Below the pieces are notes generated by a model. The model was not told the origin of the DNA. It did not search any database and saw only the letters and a program-made list of their open reading frames with translations. From Nitrospiraceae bacterium (lineage in GTDB: Bacteria; Nitrospirota; Thermodesulfovibrionia; Thermodesulfovibrionales; UBA1546), in the NCBI GenBank assembly GCA_003599795.1, contig QZJQ01000027.1:1-32849 (forward strand): 32,849 nucleotides of DNA, read 5' to 3'. The translations under genes and the position numbers were made by a program. Of this stretch, positions 14,868 to 24,086 are shown piece by piece; position 1 is the first letter of the stretch; each line of letters opens with the position of its first letter.

Positions 14868-16748
14868 ATGCACTATGTAATACTCGGCACAGCAGGACAT
14901 ATTGACCATGGCAAGAGCGCTCTGGTCAAGGCTTTGACAGGCATAGACCCTGACAGGCTGAAAGAGGAAAAAGAACGGGGCATCACGATTGACCTTGGGT
15001 TTGCAGACCTTGTTTATCCTGACGGGCTCACTGTGGGGGTTGTTGATGTCCCCGGGCATGAGAGGCTTGTAAGAAATATGCTTGCAGGCGCGGGCGGCAT
15101 AGATATCGTCGTCCTCGTCATTGCCGCAGATGAAGGCATAATGCCTCAGAGCAGAGAGCATCTTTCAATATGCAATCTTCTTAAAATCAAATCAGGGCTG
15201 ATTGTGATTACAAAGGCAGATCTTGTTGAAGATGACTGGATAAAACTTGTTTCAGAAGAAGTGAAGGATTTTGTGAAGGGGACCTTTCTTGAAGGAGCGG
15301 ATATAATCCCTGTTTCATCAAAGACAGGAAAGAATATAGAACTCCTGAAGGAAAAAATCAGAGAGGTGGCCTTAAAAGTTAAGCCAAAACTTACAAAAGG
15401 ACTCTTCAGGCTTCCGATAGACAGGGTTTTTACTTTAAAAGGATTCGGAACGGTTGTAACTGGCACTGCGATTTCCGGAAGTATTTCTGTTGATGATGCC
15501 GTTGAAATACTTCCCGCAAATATTAACAGCAAGGTGCGTGGCCTTCACAGCCACGGGAAATCTATAAAGACTGCCTATGCAGGCCAGAGGGTTGCGGTAA
15601 ATATTTCTGGCGTAGAGAAAGAGAGCCTCAGCAGGGGCGATGTAGTTGTTTTGCCTGAGAGGTTTTCTACTACAAAGGCAGTGGATGCAAAGATAGAACT
15701 TCTGAAGGATGCTCCTCTATTAAAAAACAGAAGTCTCGTTCATTTTCATTCAGGGACATCCGAGGTGATTGCGAGGATCATACTTTACGACCATGATGAA
15801 CTAAAGACAGGAGAAAGCTGTTTTTGTCAGCTTAGGCTTCAGTCTCCGGTAATCTCAATGTCAGGAGACAGATATATTATAAGAAGGTTTTCGCCTGTTG
15901 AGACAATCGGCGGAGGAGAAATCCTTGACTCTCATCCCGGCAAGAGGAAAAAGGCCGAAGGCATAGAAGATTTGAAGGTTTTTGAAAACGGCTCACTTGA
16001 TGAGAAAATATCCATGAAGATAAAAAAAACCGGTATGAATGGAATGCCGCTTGCGGCATTGGAAGGCTGGATAAATGCGGATGTTCCTGCAGTAAAAGAC
16101 GCTGTAAGATTGTTAAAAGAAAGGAGCATAATCGTTCAATCAGAAGATGCGCTTATCCACAGCGATTTGGTCAATTCAATCAAAGAAGGAATTAACAAAA
16201 TCCTCAATCGCTTCCACAAGCAAAATCCATTAAAGACAGGGATGCCAAAAGAAGAGATAAGAGCTCAGGTAAAGATTGAGCAGAAGATTTTTAATTCTCT
16301 GCTCAACGCCATGAAAGATGTTGTGATAGATAAAGACCTTTTGCGCCTGTCAAGTTTCAGGGTCTCGCTTTCAGAAGTTGATAAAGGCATTGAGACAAAG
16401 ATTCTGAATATGCTTGAGCAGGCAGGGTTTCAGCCTCCTTTAAAGGACGAACTCCTCACAGCCTTCAAGATGCAGCCCAAGCAGCTTGATGATATTCTTA
16501 AACTCATGGCAAAACAGGGAAGTATCGTGAGAATTAATGAAACGATGTATATTACAAAGCCTATTTACGAAAAGATATTTGCTCTGCTTAAAGACTTCTT
16601 CGGCAAGAAAAAAGAGATGACAGTAGCAGAGTTCAGGGACATACTCAATACCTCCCGCAAATACGCCCTCCCTTTTCTTGAATACCTTGACACGCAAAAG
16701 GTAACTATGAGAGTAGGGGATGTGAGGAAATTTTTGTTAAAAGGATAA
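14868..16748 (+). CDS. selB: Selenocysteine-specific elongation factor SelB
   Basis: Delivers Sec-tRNA to UGA codons by binding a SECIS hairpin in the mRNA. The GTPase domain has [45 protein letters not shown] and TKAD. EF-Tu-like beta domains follow (about 175-340). The C-terminal third (about 380-626) is the series of winged helices used for SECIS binding. The 626-residue length is normal. It implies that selA, selC and selD and at least one selenoprotein exist elsewhere; none is recognised in this window. The following lipoprotein gene starts 1 bp after its stop. Confidence 0.95.
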   Translation: MHYVILGTAGHIDHGKSALVKALTGIDPDRLKEEKERGITIDLGFADLVYPDGLTVGVVDVPGHERLVRNMLAGAGGIDIVVLVIAADEGIMPQSREHLSICNLLKIKSGLIVITKADLVEDDWIKLVSEEVKDFVKGTFLEGADIIPVSSKTGKNIELLKEKIREVALKVKPKLTKGLFRLPIDRVFTLKGFGTVVTGTAISGSISVDDAVEILPANINSKVRGLHSHGKSIKTAYAGQRVAVNISGVEKESLSRGDVVVLPERFSTTKAVDAKIELLKDAPLLKNRSLVHFHSGTSEVIARIILYDHDELKTGESCFCQLRLQSPVISMSGDRYIIRRFSPVETIGGGEILDSHPGKRKKAEGIEDLKVFENGSLDEKISMKIKKTGMNGMPLAALEGWINADVPAVKDAVRLLKERSIIVQSEDALIHSDLVNSIKEGINKILNRFHKQNPLKTGMPKEEIRAQVKIEQKIFNSLLNAMKDVVIDKDLLRLSSFRVSLSEVDKGIETKILNMLEQAGFQPPLKDELLTAFKMQPKQLDDILKLMAKQGSIVRINETMYITKPIYEKIFALLKDFFGKKKEMTVAEFRDILNTSRKYALPFLEYLDTQKVTMRVGDVRKFLLKG

Positions 16749-16749
16749 A

Positions 16750-18978
16750 ATGTTTTATCTTTGCGTACTAATTGCTGCCTTTTTCATTGCTTCATGTAAT
16801 GGGCAATTTCTATCTCCGGCAAAACCTTCAGCATCCTCCGAAGCAGAATTATATTGCAGCCTGCTTCATGTGCAGAGGGGAGAACATCCTGTTTTAGAGC
16901 CTGTGCCATTTCTTGGAATCCATCTTGCCCCTGAAAAACTGGAGGAATCAGGTTATTCCTGCGCGGAAAACTTTTTTATCAAAGTCCCTGAGGTTATCCG
17001 CGGAACCCCTGCTGAAGAAGCAGGCATAAAAAAAGACGATATTATTCTCTCATTTGGCGGAACCCAAACCTGCAATAATCAGGGGAATGCTGTTGCGCTA
17101 TTCAAGAAAATGATTGAACAGCAGAAAATCGGCTCAGTAGTAAACATAGAAGTCCTGCGCGATAACCAGAGACTCTCACTCAGCGTTAAGCTTGCCGCAA
17201 TGCCGATGCGTCAAAATGAAGAAGCAATTCATCCCGGCATTGAGAATTGTCCGGGTCAAATTTCCAAACTTGAGAATAATATTCACGCCAGAAATGCGCA
17301 TCCTTTATTCAATAAAATTTTTGATGGCTTATATCACCGGTCAAATGCTATTCATAATTTCGGATGGCCGTATGAAAAAGAATACAACAGCCTTCAGTTA
17401 AAAGAGATTACTTACATTATGCGGCATCCCTTGTCCGCAGGAGCAGTTGCAAAGGGAATGTCCCGAAATATCACTGCGCCTATTCATGATTATGACTGGC
17501 GCATGGAGAATATATTAAAAACGTCTGCACATTTTCTTGATATTGAAATAAATAACCCTGACAGCTCTGTTGAGATAACCTTCCCTGAATTAATCAGGGT
17601 AATGGAATTAACAAAAAATAAGGTTGAGCAGACATTAAGCAATCTGACCTCCGAAGAACGGGCGCTTTTCAGGGCAAAGGCATTAAAGCCGTGGATGGAC
17701 GAGCAATGGAACAGCATATTAGAGATTTCCATGAAAATAGACCGTAAAAAACTATTTGATGCATTCTTGCCTCTTATGCATTTTTTAACGCGCGATAATT
17801 TATCTGTTTTGAGAGGGGATATTGCCATGCGTTTCGGACATAACAAAAAGGCAATATTATATGAAGCTATGACCCCGATAGGGAAGGTGATAGTGGGCGG
17901 AGAAGGAGCCAATGTTTATAAAAAAGATGCAGCCCTGATTATTGATTTGGGCGGCGATGACCTGTATCTTAATAACGCGGGCGGAACAAGAGAAGGAATG
18001 CCTGCAGCGCTTGTGGTTGATTTTAGCGGCAATGACCGTTATGTCAGCAAGGATAATTTTTCCCAGGGAGCCGGAGTTCTGGGAGGAGGTTTTCTTTTAG
18101 ACCTCGGAGGCAATGATACATTCGTCTCATTGGACGGCAGCCAGGGAGCAGGGTTCTGGGGAATCGGTATTTTATATCATGGCGACGGGAACAGTGTTTT
18201 GAATTCAAGGAGCTTTTCTCAGGGAACAGCTCAGATGGGGTTAGGAATTGCTATAAATGGGAGGGGCGACAGCAAATATTCCTGTTTATACGGAGGACAG
18301 GGCTATGGCCTTTTCGGAGGGGCAGGCATTTTGATAGATAAAGCCGGAAATGATTACTACCATCTGGGCGGCCTTGAATCCGACTTTCGCGATCCGTTAA
18401 AAGCCACACAAAGCATGGGGCAGGGTTTTGGGCACGGCATAAGACCGGCAAATGGGATTAATGGAATTCCGGGCGGCATCGGAATTCTTGCGGATGAGCA
18501 AGGCAATGATATATACATTGCGGATTATTTTGCACAAGGGTCCTCTTACTACTATGGCCTGGGCATATTGCATGATAAATCAGGAAATGACCAGTACATT
18601 TCAGGCAGGTATTCGCAAGGCGCAGGGATTCATTCAACAGCAGGCGTTCTTATTGATGAAAAAGGGGATGATTCTTATTATGCCTCATTCGGCGTTGCTC
18701 AAGGACTGGGTCATGATTTTGGCATAGGATTTTTTGAAGATGCTCAAGGAAACGATAAGTATTGGGGAGGGACTCTGGTTCAGGGCGCGGCAACAAACAA
18801 AAGCATCGGGATATTTATAGACATGCAGGGGGATGATGAATATACATTCACCACTGACGGACAAGGCCATGCCTCTGATGACAGCGGAATGGGAGTTATG
18901 ATAAAAGGGATATCACCCGGCAGTTATATAAACAGTGATTTGAATGATGAGGTTATCAAGCTGGGCGTAAATCAGTAG
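16750..18978 (+). CDS. PDZ-domain lipoprotein with about eleven 27-residue 'GNDxY/QG' repeats
   Basis: A 742-residue protein I cannot assign to a named family. A signal with lipobox IASC (Cys16) predicts a lipoprotein. Residues about 50-150 form a PDZ domain (FLGIHLAP, VIRGTPAEEAGIKKDDIILSFGG). A helical middle (about 165-370) follows. From about 395 to 715 there is a solenoid-like array with consensus GIGILxDxxGNDxYxxxxxxQGxG. GxDxY/F cores fall at 401, 427, 454, 505, 533, 585, 612, 639, 667 and 694, with a degenerate one near 478, spaced 24-28 residues (one double step of 52). Acidic GND/GDD turns could bind calcium. It follows selB by one base and its 3' end overlaps aroB by 23 bp, convergently. 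Confidence 0.85.
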   Translation: MFYLCVLIAAFFIASCNGQFLSPAKPSASSEAELYCSLLHVQRGEHPVLEPVPFLGIHLAPEKLEESGYSCAENFFIKVPEVIRGTPAEEAGIKKDDIILSFGGTQTCNNQGNAVALFKKMIEQQKIGSVVNIEVLRDNQRLSLSVKLAAMPMRQNEEAIHPGIENCPGQISKLENNIHARNAHPLFNKIFDGLYHRSNAIHNFGWPYEKEYNSLQLKEITYIMRHPLSAGAVAKGMSRNITAPIHDYDWRMENILKTSAHFLDIEINNPDSSVEITFPELIRVMELTKNKVEQTLSNLTSEERALFRAKALKPWMDEQWNSILEISMKIDRKKLFDAFLPLMHFLTRDNLSVLRGDIAMRFGHNKKAILYEAMTPIGKVIVGGEGANVYKKDAALIIDLGGDDLYLNNAGGTREGMPAALVVDFSGNDRYVSKDNFSQGAGVLGGGFLLDLGGNDTFVSLDGSQGAGFWGIGILYHGDGNSVLNSRSFSQGTAQMGLGIAINGRGDSKYSCLYGGQGYGLFGGAGILIDKAGNDYYHLGGLESDFRDPLKATQSMGQGFGHGIRPANGINGIPGGIGILADEQGNDIYIADYFAQGSSYYYGLGILHDKSGNDQYISGRYSQGAGIHSTAGVLIDEKGDDSYYASFGVAQGLGHDFGIGFFEDAQGNDKYWGGTLVQGAATNKSIGIFIDMQGDDEYTFTTDGQGHASDDSGMGVMIKGISPGSYINSDLNDEVIKLGVNQ

Positions 18979-20035
18979 AAAGGACCTTCAACGCCATTTT
19001 CTGAATCCTCACCTTTCCAATGCGCTCGGGCAGTATAAACTTCAACTCTCCGGCAACTGACTTTTTGTCAAGCTGCATTGATGACATCATTGATTTGAGA
19101 TTTATCTTTGCGGGCATTTCCGACGGAAGGCAATACTCATCGATAAGGGCTTTTATTCTTTGAGCTGTCCTTCCTGTAATGAAACCAAGCCTCTCTGCCA
19201 GCCTTGCCTCAATACGCATTCCGATGGCAAGAGCTTCGCCGTGAAGATATTTTCTATATCCTGTAGCTGTTTCTATCGCATGGCCTATCGTATGCCCGTA
19301 ATTGAGGATTGCGCGGAGGCCCGATTCTCTCTCGTCCTTTGAGACAACCGCTGCCTTAATCTCACAGGAGCGTTTGATTAGGTAAGTTAATGCCTTCCTA
19401 TCAAGGCTGATAATTTTGTCTCTGTTATTCTCTAAAAACGCAAACAGCTTTGCATCCCATATCACGCCGTATTTGATTACCTCGGCGAGTCCTGCAAGGA
19501 GTTCCCTTTTCGGCAATGTCCTTAATGTATCAATGTCTATCCACACAAGCTTGGGCTGGTAGAATGTGCCTATCATGTTTTTGCCGAGCTTGTGGTTGAC
19601 ACCTGTTTTGCCGCCTACAGAGCTGTCAACCTGAGCAAGCAGTGTTGTCGGAATTTGTATATAATCAATTCCCCTCATGTATGTTGATGCTGCAAAGCCT
19701 GTTATGTCTCCGATAACTCCTCCGCCGAGCGCAATGAGAGCGGACTTTCTGTCAAGCCTGTGTTTGAGCAGTTCGCCGTAAATCTTCTGGACTATGCTTA
19801 TGTCCTTATATTTTTCGCCGTCGGGGATTATCACGGGAATGGCGTCAAATCCCGATGACTTTATGGAATTCAGAACTTTCTTGCCGTAAAATCTGTTTAC
19901 AGCCGGGTTGCTTATTACTGCAATCTTCCGGCATGAACTCAAAGATTTCAGCTTAGGGCCAATCTTCTCAATGATATTGCTTCCGATACAAATATCATAG
20001 CTTCTCTCTTGCAGATTGACTCTTACTTTTTCCAT
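18956..20035 (-). CDS. aroB: 3-dehydroquinate synthase
   Basis: Second step of the shikimate pathway, using NAD and a divalent metal. Visible motifs: IPDGEKYKDIS, the glycine-rich ALGGGVIGDITGFAASTYMRGI, PTTLLAQVDSSVGGKTGVNH, the metal ligands in GLAEVIKYG, NYGHTIGHAIE and HGEALAIGM. The 359-residue length is standard. It overlaps aroK by 13 bp and closes the pilMNOPQ-aroC-aroK-aroB run. Its end overlaps the convergent PDZ lipoprotein gene. Confidence 0.96.
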   Translation of the reverse strand: MEKVRVNLQERSYDICIGSNIIEKIGPKLKSLSSCRKIAVISNPAVNRFYGKKVLNSIKSSGFDAIPVIIPDGEKYKDISIVQKIYGELLKHRLDRKSALIALGGGVIGDITGFAASTYMRGIDYIQIPTTLLAQVDSSVGGKTGVNHKLGKNMIGTFYQPKLVWIDIDTLRTLPKRELLAGLAEVIKYGVIWDAKLFAFLENNRDKIISLDRKALTYLIKRSCEIKAAVVSKDERESGLRAILNYGHTIGHAIETATGYRKYLHGEALAIGMRIEARLAERLGFITGRTAQRIKALIDEYCLPSEMPAKINLKSMMSSMQLDKKSVAGELKFILPERIGKVRIQKMALKVLSTDLRPA

Positions 20036-20526
20036 ATCTCAATTATCTCCTCGGCAACTTCAAACGGTTTCTTGTTTTCAGTATCTACTATTATATCCGC
20101 TTTTTGATAATACGGCATTCTGAATTCAAGGAGTTCCTTGATTTTCTTCAGAGGATTTTCCGCCTGAAGCAATGGCCTGTCATTATTATTGCTCGTGCGT
20201 TTAAGTATGGTCTCAGGCGCGGCTGTAAGGCAGATTATCACTCCGCTTTCCCTCAAGGCGTCCATATTTTCCTGCCGTAAGACAGCGCCGCCTCCTGTTG
20301 AAATAATAACATTCTTATTTTTGGAAAGGTTCTTTATCATCTCTGTCTCAAGGTCCCTGAACCTGGGCTCTCCGAACTGCTTAAATATTTCGGTTATTTT
20401 CATGTTTTGGGATTTTTCTATCTCTGTGTCAATGTCTATGACCTGCCAGCCGAGAACTCTTGAAAGCTCTTTGCCCACCTCGGATTTTCCGGTTCCCATA
20501 AAGCCGGTCAGCACGATATTCTTCAT
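20023..20526 (-). CDS. aroK: Shikimate kinase
   Basis: Phosphorylates shikimate. P-loop GTGKS (residues 11-15 in LTGFMGTGKSEVG), DIDTEIE shikimate-binding Asp motif, FRDLETE, the Walker-B-like STGGGAVL, and NDRPLL lid. 167 residues, typical length. The ATG has no Shine-Dalgarno; a TTGACA/TAAAAA promoter ends seven bases upstream, so it may be separately transcribed as a leaderless message despite lying in the pil-aro gene run. aroB overlaps its end. Confidence 0.95.
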   Translation of the reverse strand: MKNIVLTGFMGTGKSEVGKELSRVLGWQVIDIDTEIEKSQNMKITEIFKQFGEPRFRDLETEMIKNLSKNKNVIISTGGGAVLRQENMDALRESGVIICLTAAPETILKRTSNNNDRPLLQAENPLKKIKELLEFRMPYYQKADIIVDTENKKPFEVAEEIIEIWKK

Positions 20527-20533
20527 AGCGTAT

Positions 20534-20562
20534 TTTTTACATTATATCTAAGATTATGTCAA
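20534..20562 (-). promoter_or_regulatory. Candidate internal leaderless promoter of aroK-aroB
   Basis: On the minus strand TTGACA (20557-20562), a 17 bp spacer and TAAAAA (20534-20539), seven bases before the ATG. It is in the 78 bp gap after aroC, the longest gap in this gene run. Confidence 0.45.
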
Positions 20563-20604
20563 TCAGAGGTTGACCGGCAAGCAGGCATAAAGCCTATGAT
20601 AGCA

Positions 20605-21783
20605 TCAGAATTTGGAAAGATAGTTCAGGTAGGAATTGTAGTTTCTCTTCACTTCCAATATGCTGTCACCGCCGAATTTCTCAAGGAATGCGCCAGCTAT
20701 AACAAGCGCTGTCATTGCCTCGCCTACGACTCCGGCAGCAGGCACAGCGCATATATCAGACCGCTCATAGGCTGCTTTAACTGGCTTCTTTGTATTAATA
20801 TCAACAGAACTAAGGGGTTTTCTTAAGGTGGGTATCGGTTTCATCGCTGCTATTATTATTACCGGCATCCCGTTTGTCATCCCGCCTTCAATGCCGCCTG
20901 CATTGTTTGTTTTTCTATAAAACTTTGCACTTTTATAAAATATCTCATCCATTACTTCTGAACCTGATTTTCCACTCATGTCAAAACCCCTGCCGATTTC
21001 AACCCCTTTAATAGCCTGAATAGACATCAAGGCCTGAGCAAGTTTTCCGTCAAGCCGTTTGTCCCACTGTATATGACTGCCGAGGCCGACAGGGACGCCT
21101 GTCGCAAACACCTCAAAGACTCCGCCAAGTGAGTTTCCCTCTTTTACAGCCCTGTCTATCAGTTGGACCATTTTTTGAGATGCGCTTTTGTCAGGACATC
21201 TCACAGGAGACATCTCGGCAATCTTGAACAAAGCTAAAAGTTCTTTTTCGGAACTTTTAGCTTTTAATTCTGAACTTTTAACTTCGCCAATTTGTATGAC
21301 ATAACTGCCTATTCTGATGCCGAACTCAGACAGGAATTTTTTTGCTATTGCTCCAAGCGCTGTCCTCATTGCCGTTTCCCTTGCGCTTGAGCGCTCAAGG
21401 ATATTTCTCATATCATGGGTATCATATTTAACTGCGCCGGCAAGGTCGGCATGCCCCGGTCGCGGGCTGGTGACTTCTTTTTGCTTAAAACTTGGAAGCT
21501 GGAACTCGGAGCTCATTATATCCTGCCAGTTATGCCAGTCTTTATTTTCAATAAGAAGGGTTATCGGAGAGCCGATTGTTTTGCCAAAGCGGACGCCTGA
21601 CAGCACTTGAGCGCGGTCAGCCTCTATCTTCATTCTTCCGCCGCGGCCATGTCCTCCCTGTCTTCTTCTCAAGTCTCCGTCAATGCCGCCTGAAGAAACA
21701 GAAAGCCCTGAGGGAATCCCCTCAAGGATTCCTATAAGGGCTTTGCCGTGCGATTCGCCTGACGTAAGGTATCTGATAGCCAT
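20605..21783 (-). CDS. aroC: Chorismate synthase
   Basis: Forms chorismate from EPSP using reduced FMN. Family signatures include YLTSGESHGKALIGILEGIPSG, GGHGRGGRMKIE, SPRPGHADLAGAVKY, RSSARETAMR (followed by FLSEFGI) and GGIEGGMTNGMPV. Its 392 residues are slightly longer than usual. A short insert (about residues 172-186, around SSELKAKSSEKE) sits in a variable region before SPVRCPD and is encoded by AAGTTAAAAG-type repeats containing a perfect 14 bp inverted repeat. It lies 17 bp after pilQ in a pilus/shikimate operon; aroK and aroB are common there, aroC less so. Confidence 0.96.
   Translation of the reverse strand: MAIRYLTSGESHGKALIGILEGIPSGLSVSSGGIDGDLRRRQGGHGRGGRMKIEADRAQVLSGVRFGKTIGSPITLLIENKDWHNWQDIMSSEFQLPSFKQKEVTSPRPGHADLAGAVKYDTHDMRNILERSSARETAMRTALGAIAKKFLSEFGIRIGSYVIQIGEVKSSELKAKSSEKELLALFKIAEMSPVRCPDKSASQKMVQLIDRAVKEGNSLGGVFEVFATGVPVGLGSHIQWDKRLDGKLAQALMSIQAIKGVEIGRGFDMSGKSGSEVMDEIFYKSAKFYRKTNNAGGIEGGMTNGMPVIIIAAMKPIPTLRKPLSSVDINTKKPVKAAYERSDICAVPAAGVVGEAMTALVIAGAFLEKFGGDSILEVKRNYNSYLNYLSKF
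21230..21264. repeat. Perfect 14 bp inverted repeat inside aroC
   Basis: AAAGCTAAAAGTTC (21230-21243), a 7 nt loop, then its exact complement GAACTTTTAGCTTT (21251-21264). Further GTTAAAAG-like units continue to about 21290. All are read in frame as part of AroC. Confidence 0.95.
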
Positions 21784-21800
21784 CTCAGAATAAATAGCCG

Positions 21801-24086
21801 TCAGGGCTTAGTTACTATTGTCGGGGTTATAAAGACAAGCAGTTCCGTTACATTAGGCCCTGTCTGTGTCTTTGTCTTAAACAACCAGCCGAGTAGTGGT
21901 ATTTTGCTCAGAAGCGGTATGCCTTCCTCGCCTTCCGATGTATTCGTTGTATATATTCCGCCAATAACCAATGTGTCTCCGTTCTTTACAAGCGCCTGTG
22001 TATTTACGCTCTTTGTCTCTATGGCATAACCCTGAGGCGTGAGGATACCAAGGGCATTGTTTGTTGCATTTATCTTTAATTGGACATAGCCGTCAGGCGT
22101 AATCCTCGGTGTGACTCCAAGGCTTAAGGTTGCATTAACGTATTCCGTCTTGGTCCCTTCTGCGCTAACAGTCTGGACAGGGATGCTTACCCCCTGCTGA
22201 ATAGTGGCAGCCTCGTTGTCCATAGTCATTATCTTAGGGTTAGACAGCCTCTTTGATTTGCCGACTGATTCAAGGGCGGAAAGTGACAAATTCACCTGCA
22301 CAGTGCTTGCGCTTCCTAAGCTCAATCCTAAGACACCGCCTGGATTTGTCGCTGCAGACCCGGCAGTTACTATAGGAGTATTCACAGAAAAGGTTCCGCT
22401 TGCAATGTCAATGTTACCAAAACCGACACGGGGACTTGCGGTTCCAAGATTACCTCCCCATCTTATCCCCATGGATTCGCTGTAATTGCTCCCCACCTCA
22501 ACTATCTTGGCCTCTATCATAACCTGCGGTTTTGCAACATCCATTACTTTTACAAGTTCTTTTATTTTGTTAATGCTCTTCTGCGTATCTTTTATGATAA
22601 GAGTGTTCATCCTGTTGTCTATTGTCACAGCGCCCCGCGAGCTGAGCAGTTTCCCTTTATCAATAGCGCCGCTAATTTCACTGGAAGTGGCATAGTTTAT
22701 GCGTATTATTTCCTGCATCAAATCTTCTGCCTTTTCCTCCACATCTTTTGCCTTTGTTTTTTCGTCTGACATCTTGGCAAACATGCTGACGGGAGCAATC
22801 CATACTATGTTGCCTTCCACGGATTTCCCGAGTCCGAAGGTCTGCAGTACTATATCAAGCGCCTGATCCCACGGTACATTCATAAGCTTCAATGTAATTT
22901 TGCCCTTTACAGCAGGGTCAATTACAAAGTTGTATCCGCTTATGTCGGCAAGGAGCCTGAATATCGGCCCAATGTCTGCATCCTGAAAATCAAGAGAGAT
23001 TTTCTGGCCTTTATATTTGCCTTCAACGGGTTTTTCGGGCTCTGCAGTTTGTGCTTTTGCTTCTGTCTTTACCTCTCCGCCCGTTGCTGTCTCAGCCTTC
23101 TTTTCAGCTTTTGCAGCATATATTTCTTTTTCAGAAAGCTGGAATGCCACTATTACAGAATCCTCTATTGCAGTGACGCTAAAGCTTGCTTTCTCTTTCA
23201 TGTCAAGCACAATTCTTGTTTTGTCTTTATATTTTCCTGTCCTGAGTCCTTTAAGCGGAGACTGTGCCTTTGGTAATGGGGCATCAAGCGTGACATTGGG
23301 CATGTCTAAAACTGTCCGGCTGTCAAGTTCAAAAACATTAGGCTTCAGAGCGCCGTTGCCTTTTATTATCAGCTTCAGGACATCCTGCTCTTTTTCAATA
23401 CTTACCTTCACAATTGATGTTGCAGGATGAAGCTCTTTTTGCGCAGGTGGTTTGGGCAGCGCCGGTTCTTCCTTTTCTGCTGCCTTTGGTTTTTCTTCAG
23501 GTTTTGCAGTTTCTGCTGTTTTAGTTTCTTTAAAGGCGTCTTCTATTTTCTCTGCTGCAACCTTGGTTTCCTCTGCCTTTGGAGCCTCAGCCGCCTTTTC
23601 AGTTGTCTTTGCTTTAAGTTCTTCTTCAGGATTAATAACGTTGAGCGTCAACAGAGTTCCCTTGTAGGCCGGCACAATACCGGCAGGAGAAGAAAGTAGT
23701 ATCTCAAGCTTGGTTAAAAGCGGCTCATCTGTTTGAGAAGGCATAATCTCTGTTATGCCCGCTTTCTCAGATTTGATTTTTCCTGCTGCAATGCCGAGCC
23801 GCATATCCGGAAGTTCCACAATTGTCTTATACGGGTCAGAAGGCTTGTATATTGTGTATTTAAAGGGCTTGTCCGCATTGATATTGAGTGTATTGTCCGT
23901 GATGTCTATCGCAGTCAGGGTGGCGATCTGCCTTTCTTCCTGAACGCCGGCTGTGGTTGCGCAGCCCGAAACAGCTATTAAAGTTATTAATAAAAAACCG
24001 CAGATAACAGATGGCAGATAAGAAAACCACTGCCTTTTTCCCCTGTATTCTGCATTCTGTATTCTGTATTTCATGTTTTGTCTCAT
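21801..24086 (-). CDS. pilQ: Type IV pilus secretin PilQ
   Basis: Outer-membrane secretin through which the pilus fibre exits. 761 residues: a signal with lipobox AVSGC (Cys42), two AMIN-type beta domains (about 55-130 and 225-330) separated by a Glu/Lys/Ala-rich linker (about 135-220), the STN/N0 domain (ISLDFQDADIGPIFRLLADISGYNFV), an N1 domain, and the secretin barrel with VMIEAKIVEVGSNYSESMGIRWG and VIGGIYTTNTSEGEEGIPLLSKIPLLGWLFK. The ATG overlaps the pilP stop (ATGA) with GGAGGA upstream. Odd points: residues 5-30 are encoded by short tandem repeats, and a lipobox is unusual for PilQ. Confidence 0.95.
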   Translation of the reverse strand: MRQNMKYRIQNAEYRGKRQWFSYLPSVICGFLLITLIAVSGCATTAGVQEERQIATLTAIDITDNTLNINADKPFKYTIYKPSDPYKTIVELPDMRLGIAAGKIKSEKAGITEIMPSQTDEPLLTKLEILLSSPAGIVPAYKGTLLTLNVINPEEELKAKTTEKAAEAPKAEETKVAAEKIEDAFKETKTAETAKPEEKPKAAEKEEPALPKPPAQKELHPATSIVKVSIEKEQDVLKLIIKGNGALKPNVFELDSRTVLDMPNVTLDAPLPKAQSPLKGLRTGKYKDKTRIVLDMKEKASFSVTAIEDSVIVAFQLSEKEIYAAKAEKKAETATGGEVKTEAKAQTAEPEKPVEGKYKGQKISLDFQDADIGPIFRLLADISGYNFVIDPAVKGKITLKLMNVPWDQALDIVLQTFGLGKSVEGNIVWIAPVSMFAKMSDEKTKAKDVEEKAEDLMQEIIRINYATSSEISGAIDKGKLLSSRGAVTIDNRMNTLIIKDTQKSINKIKELVKVMDVAKPQVMIEAKIVEVGSNYSESMGIRWGGNLGTASPRVGFGNIDIASGTFSVNTPIVTAGSAATNPGGVLGLSLGSASTVQVNLSLSALESVGKSKRLSNPKIMTMDNEAATIQQGVSIPVQTVSAEGTKTEYVNATLSLGVTPRITPDGYVQLKINATNNALGILTPQGYAIETKSVNTQALVKNGDTLVIGGIYTTNTSEGEEGIPLLSKIPLLGWLFKTKTQTGPNVTELLVFITPTIVTKP
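24007..24076. repeat. Short tandem repeats encoding the PilQ signal region
   Basis: ATTCTGT/ATTCTGC 7-mers (about 24047-24076) and CAGATAA/CAGATGG units (about 24007-24025), all within the first 30 codons of pilQ. The first block encodes MKYRIQNAEYR. Confidence 0.75.

Noticed and set aside
14868-16748. A selenoprotein gene near selB
   Set aside because: All neighbouring genes have complete reading frames and none resumes past a TGA in a known selenoprotein motif.
23017-23667. Long plus-strand frames opposite pilQ rich in Phe, Ser and Cys
   Set aside because: They are antisense shadows of the Glu/Lys/Ala-rich PilQ linker.
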